Origin: Bacteroidales bacterium | GTDB taxonomy: Bacteria; Bacteroidota; Bacteroidia; Bacteroidales; UBA932 | Direction of reading: 5' to 3' | DNA length: 64,000 nucleotides | Assembly (NCBI GenBank): GCA_017446775.1 | Contig: JAFSQE010000022.1 | Coordinates: 62,001 to 126,000, forward strand | Part shown: in pieces, positions 35,013 through 44,461 of the stretch | How positions within the stretch are numbered: position 1 is the stretch's first letter | Layout of the letters: each line of letters begins with the position of its first letter | Translations under genes and position numbers: made by a program | Notes under the pieces: model-generated | What the model saw: the letters and a program-made list of their open reading frames with translations, nothing else | What the model was told of the DNA's origin: nothing | Databases searched by the model: none

Positions 35013-37646
35013 ATGAATATGAAAAGATACCTTACGCTGATTCTGTTATTTGCCTGGGCGGCACTCGGCGCCCAGAACCTCACTCTGGATGCCCCAAACG
35101 TGGTGGCTACCGGCGAACCGTTCAGGGTGGTGTTTACCGCCGACGGCAAGGTCACGGACTTTGAATGGGAGCCGCCCACAACCCTCACGCTGATGTGGGG
35201 GCCGCAGAAGGGCTCTTCCAGTTCGATATCCATAGTTAACGGAAAGCGGGAGTCCAGCCGTACGGAGAGCTATACATATCTGTTTACGGCCGACACTAAA
35301 GGTACCTATACAATCCCAGCCGCAACCTGCAAGGTGTCGGGCACCCAGTGCTCCAGCGGTACCGTCACAATAGAGGTTGTAGAGGGCGATGCAGATGTTT
35401 CCGGCAGCCAGGGCGGCTCCCAGTCTTCTGCGGCTGGCCAGGGGCAGGGTGGCAGCGCTTCGCAGGGTTCTTCCGGCAGCACATCAAACGATCCTGCCAT
35501 TACCGGCACAGTATCCAACGAGGATATCTTCATGCGGCTGAATCTCTCCAAGACCACCGCGGTGAAGGGCGAGACGGTTACGGCCGTGCTCAAGCTTTAT
35601 ACCCGGGCCGACATTGCCGGCTTCGAGGATTTCAAGCTCCCTACCTTCAACGGCTTTTGGAGCAAGCAGACCTATGCCCCCACCAATCTGGACCTTACCC
35701 GCGAGAATATCGGCGGCAAGATATACAACACCACGGTCATCCGCCGCTATATGCTGATTCCCCAGCAGGAGGGGACAATCGTAATAGAGCCGGCAGAGGC
35801 GGTGTGCCAGGTGCGGGTGCGCTCCAACCAGGGGCGGTCGCGCTCTATCTTCGATGACTTTTTCGACAACTATCAGATTGTTCGCAAGCGGGTGGCGACT
35901 CCCACCATCAACTTCCATGTAAAGGCGCTGCCTTCAGGCGCTCCGGCATCGTTCGGGGGCGGAGTGGGGCAGTTCAGCATCACCGCCAGGTTTGCCAACG
36001 ACTCAATCGCCGCCAACCAGGCATCGTCGCTGATAGTTACCGTGAGCGGCAAGGGCAATGTAACTATGCTATCTGCACCAAAGATAGAGTTCCCTACCGA
36101 TTTCGACGTATACGATGTAAAGACCACAGACCGCAGCGATGCATCGGGTACATCTGGCAGCAAGGTGTTTGAATACCCCTTTATTGCCCGCAGCTACGGC
36201 GATTTTACCATAGGCCCGGTCAAATACAGCTACTATGATATATCCAAGGGTTCGTATGTCACCACCCAAGCCCCGGCGGTAACCATCAAGGTGTCCGCAG
36301 ACGGCTTTGAGGTGGCAGACAGCAGCGGCGTGCCCGGCGGAGTCCGTCAGGGGGTCCGCAATATCGGCAGCGACATCCGCTATATCGCTACCGGAGCGGC
36401 GGGCCTGGTGCCTCAGGGGCGGTTCTTTGTCAATTCGTGGGCGTTCTTTATCATCCTGGCGGCGATTGTGGCGCTGTTCTTTATCCTTTGTGTGGTATTC
36501 GACAAATACCGCGCAATGATGGCCGATGTCGCAGGAACACGCACCCGTCGCGCCAACAAGATGGCCACCGAGCGCCTTCGCCGCAGCAAGGGCTATCTGC
36601 AGCAGGGGCTGGTGAGCGCCTATTACGAAGAGTTGCACAAGGCCGTGCTGGGCTATGTGAGCGACAAGCTCACCATGCCGGTGGCGGACCTTAGCAAAGA
36701 CAATATCCGCGAAGCGCTTGCCGCGCGGGATGTCCGGCAAGAAACCATAGACACTCTTATGAACATCATAAACACCTGCGAACAGGCGCGATATGCTCCC
36801 GATTATACCCCGGAGCAGATGGAAGACCAGTACCGCGATGCCCTGGAGACAATTACCGCCATAGAGTCCGGAGTTAAGCGCAGCGGACGTAAAGGCAAAA
36901 AGGCGGTGGCTGTGATAGCGGCCTTGCTGATGTGCCTGGGAGCCTTCGCTGCCGATGACACGCTTTGGCACCAGGCTGCTGCCGATTATGCTGCCGGCAA
37001 CTGGCAGGATGCCCTTGAAAAATATAAGCAGATAGAGAGCAGCGGGCTTACCTCAGACCGTCTGTGCTACAATATCGGCAATGCGTACTATAAGAACGGC
37101 GAACTGGGCGAGGCGATTCTCTATTACGAAAAGGCCCTACGGCTGAATCCATCCAATGCCGATGCCCGCTTTAACCTGGCCATCGCCCGCGAGTCGGTTA
37201 TCGACCGCATAGAGGTGGTTCCGGAGTTTATCCTGGTAAAGTGGGTGCGCGATGTCAAGTACCTGCTTTCGAGCAACGCCTGGGCGTGGGTAGCGCTGGT
37301 GCTGATGACTCTGGTGTCACTCTGCATGCTGGGCTTCAGATACTTCCGCAGTATAGGATGGCGCCGCTTCTCTTTCATTCTCGCGTGCGTGCTCTTTGTG
37401 CTTATGATATCGGCCTATCTGTTCTCACTTGGCGAACGAGGCGATGTGTTGAGCGAGGACGAGGGGATTGTGATGCTTCCCGTATCGTCTGTTAAGAGCT
37501 CGCCGGGCGAGGACGGCAAATCGCTCTTCATCCTGCACGAAGGAACCAAGGTCGAGATACTCGACCGCCTGGGGAGCTGGCTTAAGGTAGAAATCTCCGA
37601 CGGCCGGCAGGGGTGGATGCCCTCCGGCGATATCGAAGTCATTTAG
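35013..37646 (+). CDS. BatD-BatE fusion protein
   Basis: 877 residues in one continuous frame. Signal peptide (ends LGAQ); BatD-type beta-sandwich region (about 20-460), including a Ser/Gly-rich linker near 130-155; transmembrane helix (about 473-495); cytoplasmic helical domain (about 500-625); a second hydrophobic segment KKAVAVIAALLMCLGAFA (about 629-646) that looks like a leftover BatE signal peptide; then TPRs (about 650-740), two more membrane helices (about 755-777 and 785-804) and an SH3-like end (about 820-877, VKSSPGEDGKSLF). In many relatives BatD and BatE are separate genes. Last gene of the operon; an alternative ATG lies two codons on. Confidence 0.88.
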   Translation: MNMKRYLTLILLFAWAALGAQNLTLDAPNVVATGEPFRVVFTADGKVTDFEWEPPTTLTLMWGPQKGSSSSISIVNGKRESSRTESYTYLFTADTKGTYTIPAATCKVSGTQCSSGTVTIEVVEGDADVSGSQGGSQSSAAGQGQGGSASQGSSGSTSNDPAITGTVSNEDIFMRLNLSKTTAVKGETVTAVLKLYTRADIAGFEDFKLPTFNGFWSKQTYAPTNLDLTRENIGGKIYNTTVIRRYMLIPQQEGTIVIEPAEAVCQVRVRSNQGRSRSIFDDFFDNYQIVRKRVATPTINFHVKALPSGAPASFGGGVGQFSITARFANDSIAANQASSLIVTVSGKGNVTMLSAPKIEFPTDFDVYDVKTTDRSDASGTSGSKVFEYPFIARSYGDFTIGPVKYSYYDISKGSYVTTQAPAVTIKVSADGFEVADSSGVPGGVRQGVRNIGSDIRYIATGAAGLVPQGRFFVNSWAFFIILAAIVALFFILCVVFDKYRAMMADVAGTRTRRANKMATERLRRSKGYLQQGLVSAYYEELHKAVLGYVSDKLTMPVADLSKDNIREALAARDVRQETIDTLMNIINTCEQARYAPDYTPEQMEDQYRDALETITAIESGVKRSGRKGKKAVAVIAALLMCLGAFAADDTLWHQAAADYAAGNWQDALEKYKQIESSGLTSDRLCYNIGNAYYKNGELGEAILYYEKALRLNPSNADARFNLAIARESVIDRIEVVPEFILVKWVRDVKYLLSSNAWAWVALVLMTLVSLCMLGFRYFRSIGWRRFSFILACVLFVLMISAYLFSLGERGDVLSEDEGIVMLPVSSVKSSPGEDGKSLFILHEGTKVEILDRLGSWLKVEISDGRQGWMPSGDIEVI

Positions 37647-37655
37647 GTTTTTCTG

Positions 37656-39287
37656 CTATTCGTCCAGAATAGCTTCCATCATCATAAGGGTCTCGATGCT
37701 GTAGTAGGTGCAGTTGGCCCAGTTGTCGTTGATGTCCTTGTCGGGAACACACTCCGGAATGGTGGGGATAAGCCCTGTTTCGGGGTCCTGAAGCTTTACC
37801 AGAGAATCTGTGAGGGCTTTGGCTTTGGCCAGGGCCAGAGTGTCGCCTGTCGCCTTGTAGATGTACATGAAGTTCTGTGCGACCTTGGATATGCTGGCAT
37901 CCACGGGGGATTTCCATACATACTGTTCAAACGCAAACGGGGTTGAGAAAGCACTGTCGCGGGCGCTGAGTGCGTCGGCCTCGTATATTACCTCCGAGTG
38001 CCAGCGGATAAACTGGTCTTCTGCCCATCGGCACATCTGCAGCGACAGCGCGAGGTCCTCTTCAGAACGCTCCGGCTTGCCCATAAGATACTCTATGCAG
38101 TCGCCGGCGACGCAGTGGGTCAGGTTCTGGTAGGGTTCCTTGTCAAGGATGCTGACATCCTCGAACTGTCCGTTGAAGTTGAAGTCCTTGACGATATTCT
38201 CTTTCATCCATTTTTCTCCGCGGGCAACCATATCTTCGAAGCCGGTGATGCCGTAGCGCTGGCCAAGGCGCTGTGCCAGCTGCAGGATGAGGGCGGGCAG
38301 GCAACGGACCTCGTTAATGGGTTCGCCGGTGGCATATTTTACCTTGACCGGCCATGAACCGTCTTCTGCCTGGGTCTTTTTATAGGTTTCCGCAATGTTG
38401 CAGGCAAGGTCGAGATATTTCTGGTCGCCGGTGGCATCGTAGATATCCATCATTGCGGTGGCGGCATATACGGCCTCCAGGAACATGGTGTTGCCCCGAT
38501 TCAGCTCAAGTACCTTTTCTATTCCGCCACCTTTGGGGGAGTTGTAGTATGTCGGGGGGAAGCAGGCCAGCGGGGCGTCGGCAGGCTGTGCGTTCGCGAT
38601 CAAAAAATCGGCGGCCCTGCGGGCGATGTCAAGGGCCTCTTCCCTGTATTCGGGTTTCATCTTTGCCAAAAAGCACTCTGTCTGGATGGTGCCGCTCCAA
38701 ATTTTGCAGGCGTAGCAGTTGAGACGGTATTCCATACTGGGGTCAGGCCCCGGAATCCAGCTCTGTGCGATTGCGCTCTTGTGCAGGAACTCTGCTGCGC
38801 GGATAGCAGATTCCCTATAACCGATAGGGGCCGGGTCGTAGGGGCCGCAGAAGGGGTTGTCCTTTTCAAAGGTGCAGCTTTGGGGTGCGCCAAGGGACTC
38901 TCCCTGTCCGTCGTGGGCCTGTACTGTAAGGGTCACGGGGCCCACCGGAATTTCTGCCCATATATCGCTCAGCGCGGCGCGGGGGCTCTCGTTTCCAAAT
39001 ATAAGATACTGCCCGCCCGCCTCTGCGGTGTAGGTGTATCCGACGGCATTTTCTACATCGTCAAAATCAAAAACGGGGGCGTAGATATATTTGGTGGCAT
39101 ATTTGTTCCAGAATGGCACTTCGCCGCGAACACCGGGGTGAACCGGCTGCAGATACTCTTCCAGCGCCTGGGCGTTGAGCGCGGCATAGTCCAGGTCTGC
39201 AAGTTTGCCTTTGCCGCCGTTGCATCCGGCAGCCATCATGCAGCACACGGCCGCAACAAATAATATGGGCGATAAGGGGCGTTTCAT
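37656..39287 (-). CDS. Lipoprotein of unknown function, triplicated family, copy 1
   Basis: 543 residues; lipoprotein signal (AAGC, Cys 22). An N-terminal beta-sandwich (about 45-165, FDFDDVENAVGYTYTAEA) is followed by a helical region that looks like an alpha/alpha toroid (about 170-540). Blocks shared by all three neighbouring copies are FPPTYY, QAEDGSWPVKV, FNFNGQFEDV, NLT(H/N)C and AEDQF. The architecture recalls polysaccharide lyases or epimerases with an alpha-toroid, but I recognise no family and can name no catalytic residue with confidence. It is last in a tight seven-gene cluster and converges on the bat operon with 9 bp between. Confidence 0.75.
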   Translation of the reverse strand: MKRPLSPILFVAAVCCMMAAGCNGGKGKLADLDYAALNAQALEEYLQPVHPGVRGEVPFWNKYATKYIYAPVFDFDDVENAVGYTYTAEAGGQYLIFGNESPRAALSDIWAEIPVGPVTLTVQAHDGQGESLGAPQSCTFEKDNPFCGPYDPAPIGYRESAIRAAEFLHKSAIAQSWIPGPDPSMEYRLNCYACKIWSGTIQTECFLAKMKPEYREEALDIARRAADFLIANAQPADAPLACFPPTYYNSPKGGGIEKVLELNRGNTMFLEAVYAATAMMDIYDATGDQKYLDLACNIAETYKKTQAEDGSWPVKVKYATGEPINEVRCLPALILQLAQRLGQRYGITGFEDMVARGEKWMKENIVKDFNFNGQFEDVSILDKEPYQNLTHCVAGDCIEYLMGKPERSEEDLALSLQMCRWAEDQFIRWHSEVIYEADALSARDSAFSTPFAFEQYVWKSPVDASISKVAQNFMYIYKATGDTLALAKAKALTDSLVKLQDPETGLIPTIPECVPDKDINDNWANCTYYSIETLMMMEAILDE

Positions 39288-39289
39288 GG

Positions 39290-40927
39290 TTATTGAACTT
39301 CAGAGTCTGATATAAGTTTTGCAAAACGGGTCAGGGCGGTGATGCTCTGCCAGGAGCAGTTGGCCCAGATGGTAAACGGATATTTGTCGTACAGTACGGT
39401 GGGTATCATGCCTGTTTCCGGATCCTGCGCCCAGATGATAGTATCTATCAGGGTCTTGGCCTTGGCCAGGGCCAGAAGGTCGCCGGTGGCATTATACACA
39501 TGCATCCATGCCATCGCAACGCCGGCGGTGCTGTGGTCTATCGGGCACTGGAACTCGAACTGCTCATACACGAAGGGCCTGTTTACGGGTTCATAGTTCT
39601 CCTGGTGGCTTTGGCGTGCGTTTATGGGCGAATTCCAAAGTGTGAACTGGTCCTCTGCAAAGCGCGCCATCTGTATGCAGGCATTGATCTCCTGTTCTGT
39701 GGGGGCGCGTTTGCCCATCAGGTAGTCTATGCAATCCACGGCGGTGCAGTTGGTCAGGTTCTGGAAGGGAGCCTTGTCGTCTACGGCGACATCCTCGAAC
39801 TGCCCGTTGAAGTTGAAGGTGGCGATGGTATTCTCCTTAAGCCAGGTCTCAGCCCTCTTCACCATCTTCTCGAATCCGGTGACCTTGTATTGCTCCAGCA
39901 TCCGCTGTGCCAGCTGCAGTATGGTGGTAGGCATACACGGCGCATCGGCCACGGGCTGGCCGGTGAAATAGTTCACCTTGACAGGCCAGGAGCCATCCTC
40001 AGCCTGGAGCTTGCGGTAGGTGGTGGCGATATAGAATGCATGGTTGAAATACCTGACTTCTCCCGTGGCATCGTAAAGGTCCAGCAGCGCCTTTGCAGCG
40101 CATACTGCCTCCACGAACATCGTATAGTTGATGTTGCTGTCAACCACGCCCTGTATGCCGCCTTCTCCCGATTCGCTGCGATAATAGGTAGGCGGGAAAT
40201 AGGCCAGCGGGGAGCCTGCCGGACGGGCATGCCGGATAAGGCAGTCGGCCACGATATGTGCCACGGCGAGGGCAGAGTCGCGCAGGGCGGGTTTCTGCTC
40301 TGCAAGGAAGCATTCGTTCTGAATGGTTGCGCTCCAAATCTTGCAGGGGTAGCAGTTGAACACATATTCCAGATCGGGTTCGGGACTCTTAAGCCAGTTC
40401 TGGGCAATTATGCTGCGGTGAACCGCCTCTGCGGCACGCACGGCAGCCTCCATATAATCGACCCTGGCAGAGGGGTACGGACCAGCAAAGGGGCTGTCCT
40501 TCTCAAACTCCCGCACCTGGGGCTCGCCAAGGGGATTACCCTCGCCATCGTGGGCCTGTACACTCAGGCACACCTTACCCGCCGGCATGGCCGTCCATAT
40601 CTTGGAGAGTGCGCTTCCGGGGTTTACGCTTTCAAAGGTGAAGGTCTGCCCGCCGGCTTCGGCAGCAAAGGTGTATCCGACCGCCCCTTCAACATCGTCG
40701 AAATCAAATGCCGGGGCGTACATGAACTTGAAGGCGTATTTGTTCCAGAACGGAACCTGGCCGCGGTGGCCGGGATGCACGGGCATGGCGTATTCTGACA
40801 GGGCTTTGGCGTTAAGACTCTCGTAGTCGAGCCTGTCCAGGATGCTTTTCTGTTTCGCTTCGCAACCGGATAGCAGGGCGCAGCACAGGGCGGCGAGAAG
40901 TATGTGGATTTGGAGTGCTTTTTTCAT
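39290..40927 (-). CDS. Lipoprotein of unknown function, triplicated family, copy 2
   Basis: 545 residues; lipoprotein signal (LLSGC). Same two-part plan as its neighbours: beta-sandwich with FDFDDVEGAVGYTFAAEA, then a helical toroid-like part with the shared blocks FPPTYY, QAEDGSWPVKV, FNFNGQFEDV and NLTNC. It differs mainly in the loop after AEDQF, where it reads TLWNSPINARQSHQENYEP. It lies 2 bp before copy 1 and 12 bp after copy 3. The pattern of one protein kept in three divergent versions suggests related but different substrates; this is inference. Confidence 0.75.
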   Translation of the reverse strand: MKKALQIHILLAALCCALLSGCEAKQKSILDRLDYESLNAKALSEYAMPVHPGHRGQVPFWNKYAFKFMYAPAFDFDDVEGAVGYTFAAEAGGQTFTFESVNPGSALSKIWTAMPAGKVCLSVQAHDGEGNPLGEPQVREFEKDSPFAGPYPSARVDYMEAAVRAAEAVHRSIIAQNWLKSPEPDLEYVFNCYPCKIWSATIQNECFLAEQKPALRDSALAVAHIVADCLIRHARPAGSPLAYFPPTYYRSESGEGGIQGVVDSNINYTMFVEAVCAAKALLDLYDATGEVRYFNHAFYIATTYRKLQAEDGSWPVKVNYFTGQPVADAPCMPTTILQLAQRMLEQYKVTGFEKMVKRAETWLKENTIATFNFNGQFEDVAVDDKAPFQNLTNCTAVDCIDYLMGKRAPTEQEINACIQMARFAEDQFTLWNSPINARQSHQENYEPVNRPFVYEQFEFQCPIDHSTAGVAMAWMHVYNATGDLLALAKAKTLIDTIIWAQDPETGMIPTVLYDKYPFTIWANCSWQSITALTRFAKLISDSEVQ

Positions 40928-40939
40928 CTGTGTCGGGAT

Positions 40940-42574
40940 TTATTTGTTCGAAAGGATACTCTCCAGGCGGAGCAGTTTCTCTATGCTGCTGTATGTGCAG
41001 TTGACCCAGTGCTCGCTGATATCTACGCTGGCACTCTGGTAAAGCGATGTGGGGATGCAGCCACAGTATGGGTCCTGTATTTTTACGATACTGTCTATCA
41101 GCGCCTGGGCTTTTGCCAGAGCCAGGGCATCGCCGGTAATCTGGTAGATATTCATCCAGGCGTTTGCAACTCCCACCGTGCTGGCATCTATCGGGCACTG
41201 GAAGGAGTATTGTTCAAATACGAACGGGGTGGAATAGGCATCGGCGGCGGTGGCAATGGCATCTTCTTCCACGGGGGAGTGCCAGCGGGTGAACTGGTCC
41301 TCTGCAAAGCGGGCCATCTCTATGCAGGCATCTATCTCCTGCCTGCTGGGCCTGGGTTTATTAAGGAAGTAGTCCACGCAATCCACGGCGATGCAGTTGG
41401 TCAGGTTCTGGTATGCGGCCTTGTCTGCAACGGTGACATCCTCGAACTGGCCGTTGAAATTGAAATTGGCTATGGTGTTCTTCCAGAGCCACGCTTCTGT
41501 GTTGGATATCATCTTTTCAAAGCCCTTGACCCTGTATTGGCGGTGGAGCCGCTGTGCCAGTTGCAAAATCGAGGTGGGCATGCATCGGGCCGGGGTTATC
41601 GGCTCGCCGGTGTGCCAGTTTACCTTAACCGGCCAGGAACCATCCTCTGCCTGGAGATTGCGGTAGGTTGTGGCAATGTTAAGGGCATGGTTGAAATATT
41701 TCCGGTCGAGGGTGGTGTCGTACAGGTCCAGAAGGGCCTCGGCTGCCATCACTGCATCGGCAAACATGGTGTAGTCGATATTCTTGTCTATCACCCGCTG
41801 GATATACCAGATAAACTCCGCCCCCTCGCGCGTGTAGTATGTCGGGGGGAAGTAGGGCAGGGCGCCGTCCTCGGGCTGTGAGTGGCTTATCAGGGCGTTG
41901 GCGGCGTTGCGGGCCACCTCCAGCGCCTGGTCGCGGTATTCCGGCTTAAGCTTTGCCAGAAGGCACTCTATCTGGATGGTTCCGCCCCAGATTTTGTTCG
42001 GGTAGCAGTTAAGCTGGTACCGCAGGTCAGGTTCGCCGCCTTTGAGCCATCCTTGTGCCACAGGGCTGTTGTGAATGAACTCTGCCGCCATTATGGCCGC
42101 TTCGCGATAGCTTCTGGGGGCGGGGACATAGGGGCCGTCAAAGGGGTTGTCGCGCTCGAAAGTTCTCTTTTGAGGCTCGCCAACCGGGTGGCGGGAGCTG
42201 TCCAGGGCCTGCACGCAGAGCTGTACCGGCCCAACCGGAAGATCGTTCCAGACAGGGGACAGGGCGGCGCGGGGACTTGCATCTTCAAAAGCCCAGCTCT
42301 GACCATCGGCAGTAGCTGTGAACAGATAACTTGCAGCGCCGGCGATATCTTCAAAATCAAATGCCGGGGCGTAAATGAACTTGAAAGAGTAGCCGTTCCA
42401 GAATGGTACCTCCCCCGGTATTCCAGGATGCACCGGTTGCAGATACTCCTCTGCCGCCCTGGCGTTGAGCGTTGCGTAATCGAATTCAGGAACAGCTGCC
42501 CGGTTGCCGGAGCAACTTACAACAAGGGCGCAGACAAGTGCGCCCCGTATTGCAAGAATCAGACTGCGTCCCAT
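40940..42574 (-). CDS. Lipoprotein of unknown function, triplicated family, copy 3
   Basis: 544 residues; signal peptide with lipobox VVSC near residue 21. It shares with the other copies FDFEDIAGAASYLFTATA in the beta-sandwich and FPPTYY, QAEDGSWPVKV, FNFNGQFEDV, NLTNC and AEDQF in the helical part. Its start shares one base with the stop of the small lipoprotein gene (TAATG at 42572-42576), showing that the triplicated set belongs to the operon of the upstream genes. Confidence 0.75.
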   Translation of the reverse strand: MGRSLILAIRGALVCALVVSCSGNRAAVPEFDYATLNARAAEEYLQPVHPGIPGEVPFWNGYSFKFIYAPAFDFEDIAGAASYLFTATADGQSWAFEDASPRAALSPVWNDLPVGPVQLCVQALDSSRHPVGEPQKRTFERDNPFDGPYVPAPRSYREAAIMAAEFIHNSPVAQGWLKGGEPDLRYQLNCYPNKIWGGTIQIECLLAKLKPEYRDQALEVARNAANALISHSQPEDGALPYFPPTYYTREGAEFIWYIQRVIDKNIDYTMFADAVMAAEALLDLYDTTLDRKYFNHALNIATTYRNLQAEDGSWPVKVNWHTGEPITPARCMPTSILQLAQRLHRQYRVKGFEKMISNTEAWLWKNTIANFNFNGQFEDVTVADKAAYQNLTNCIAVDCVDYFLNKPRPSRQEIDACIEMARFAEDQFTRWHSPVEEDAIATAADAYSTPFVFEQYSFQCPIDASTVGVANAWMNIYQITGDALALAKAQALIDSIVKIQDPYCGCIPTSLYQSASVDISEHWVNCTYSSIEKLLRLESILSNK

Positions 42575-43074
42575 TATTTGCTCATCATGGCAAAGATGTT
42601 GGACAATGCGCTGGTGGTGCTGGCCATCGCCTGCGACTTCTGGGCCTGTGCGGCAGCCTGCTGGTCTACCTCTCCGCTACGGGTAAGCAGCGATGCCAGG
42701 GAAGATAGGTCGGTGGTATTGGCCAGGGATGCCAGGATGCTTGTGATAGACGAGCTGTTGGCACTGGTTACCGTATTGTTGGATCCCTTCACCAGCCCTG
42801 CGGCAAAGTTGCCAAGCAATGATGTGTTGTCGCTGTTGCCCTTCAGACTCTGGATGCTGGTGGCGATTGTAGCCAGATTTATCAGGTTGGAGATGTTGCC
42901 GGTATCAAGCTTTCCGTCGGCCATATACTGGGTGAACAGGTTCAGGAGAGCCTTGCCGGTGGTGGTGCCGCTGGCAGAGGGGGATGCGGTGGCAACCTGC
43001 TGGGTAAGGCCGCAGGAGGTTGTCATAAACGCAGAGAGTGCGATTGCTGCGATAAGGGAAACTATTTTTTTCAT
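42574..43074 (-). CDS. Small Ser/Thr/Asn-rich lipoprotein, function unknown
   Basis: 166 residues with a lipoprotein signal (TTSC near residue 21). The mature part is low in aromatic residues and rich in Ser, Thr, Asn, Ala and Leu, with amphipathic helices such as NISNLINLATIATSIQSL and SSITSILASLANTTDLSSLASLL. No family recognised. It lies 12 bp after the MFS gene and overlaps copy 3 of the triplicated family by one base, so it is expressed with them. Confidence 0.75.
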   Translation of the reverse strand: MKKIVSLIAAIALSAFMTTSCGLTQQVATASPSASGTTTGKALLNLFTQYMADGKLDTGNISNLINLATIATSIQSLKGNSDNTSLLGNFAAGLVKGSNNTVTSANSSSITSILASLANTTDLSSLASLLTRSGEVDQQAAAQAQKSQAMASTTSALSNIFAMMSK

Positions 43075-43086
43075 GACAGATGTTGT

Positions 43087-44460
43087 TTATTGTTCCGATT
43101 TCTTTACTTCGGGGAGTTCAAGACCATATTTCTTGCGACGGTCTTCTATCTTGAGCATGAAGGTGAAGATGAATGCCAGCACACCAAAAGAGCTGAATAT
43201 CAGCATCGGTGCCAGATAACCACCGGTTTTGTCAAGCACCACGCCTATGAGCAGAGGCACCAGGCAGAGGCCGATGTTCTGTACCCAGAAGATGAGGCAG
43301 TAGGCACTGCCAAGCACCTTCTCGTCTATAATCTTGGGTACTGACGGCCACAGGGCGGCCGGAACCAGGGAGAATGATACACCAAGTACCAGAATCAGCA
43401 CAAGTGCAAGCCACTTGCTGGGGAATGCCGGCAGCAGGAAGGCGAAGCTCAGGTGGCAGGCAACCATAATCAGCGAGCCGATCAGAAGCATGCTGGCTGC
43501 CTTGCCTTTGAAAGAGATGAATGCGCCAAGGAAAGGGGTAAGCACCATGGCCAGGATGGGGAAGAAGCTGAACAGGTGAGAGGCGGTTCCGGCATCTATG
43601 CCGAGCGTTTGTTCCAGATAGTTGGGGGCATATCTCTGGAACGGGAAAATCGCGCTGTAATAGAGTACGCACATCAGTGCCACAATCCAGAACATCTTGC
43701 TTGAGAAAATCTGCCCCAGGTCCTTGATGTGGAATTCGTCTTCCGGACTCTTCTCTTCTGACATAAGGCCGACTGCCATAAGCTGGCTGTCGAAGCGGCG
43801 GTCCATTATGGTGAATACGATAAAGAAAATCAGGCCGACGATAAGCAGGGCGGTGCAGAACGCCAGCGGCGCAACCACGCTTCCGAACTTATTGTAGATT
43901 AGCGGGGATATCCACATCACCGCAAACACGCCCAGGCGGGCGATTGCCATCTCTACGCCCATTGCGAGAGACATCTCCTTGCCTTTGAACCACTTGGCGA
44001 TAGCCTTTGACACCGTTGTGCCGGCCATCTCGCAGCCGCAGCCAAATATCATAAAGCCAAGGGCGGCCATCTTGGCGCTGCCGGGAAGGGCAACCCACCA
44101 GCTGCCCAGCCAGTTGCAGAATGCGGTGCCCTGGAACCAGTCACTGATGCCCACAAACTTTATGCAGGCGCCCGCTACCATAAGCGAAGCGGAGAGTATG
44201 CCGGTATGGCGTACCCCCATCTTATCCAGGATTATGCCGGCCAGAATCAGGAAGCCGCACACGTTCAGGATATATTCGCTGGCAGCATAGGTGCCGAAGG
44301 TGGTGCTGCTCCAGCTCAGCTGGCTCTCCAGCATGCTCTTTAGCGGGGACATCACATCCACGAACATATAGGCAAAAAACATCATGGAGGCAATCAGAAT
44401 CAGGGCCCCCCAACGCGCAAAGGCGTTATCGTTCATCAACTTTACAATTTTCTCAGACAT
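43087..44460 (-). CDS. Major facilitator superfamily transporter
   Basis: 457 residues with about twelve hydrophobic helices, for example ALILIASMMFFAYMFVDVMS near the N-terminus and APMLIFSSFGVLAFIFTFML near the C-terminus, and a longer central cytoplasmic loop (about 225-250). The family A motif appears in weak form as GIILDKMGVRHTG. Substrate unknown; small acids, peptides or sugars are all possible. It follows the sirtuin gene by 1 bp. Its place before the triplicated secreted lipoproteins suggests import of their product. Confidence 0.87.
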   Translation of the reverse strand: MSEKIVKLMNDNAFARWGALILIASMMFFAYMFVDVMSPLKSMLESQLSWSSTTFGTYAASEYILNVCGFLILAGIILDKMGVRHTGILSASLMVAGACIKFVGISDWFQGTAFCNWLGSWWVALPGSAKMAALGFMIFGCGCEMAGTTVSKAIAKWFKGKEMSLAMGVEMAIARLGVFAVMWISPLIYNKFGSVVAPLAFCTALLIVGLIFFIVFTIMDRRFDSQLMAVGLMSEEKSPEDEFHIKDLGQIFSSKMFWIVALMCVLYYSAIFPFQRYAPNYLEQTLGIDAGTASHLFSFFPILAMVLTPFLGAFISFKGKAASMLLIGSLIMVACHLSFAFLLPAFPSKWLALVLILVLGVSFSLVPAALWPSVPKIIDEKVLGSAYCLIFWVQNIGLCLVPLLIGVVLDKTGGYLAPMLIFSSFGVLAFIFTFMLKIEDRRKKYGLELPEVKKSEQ

Positions 44461-44461
44461 C

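Noticed and set aside
36069..36971. 300-codon minus-strand frame opposite the batD-batE fusion
   Set aside because: Antisense shadow; it crosses well-defined domains of the real gene.
39500..43219. Several plus-strand open frames of 300-445 codons opposite the triplicated genes
   Set aside because: All mirror real genes on the minus strand and have no signal or domain features.
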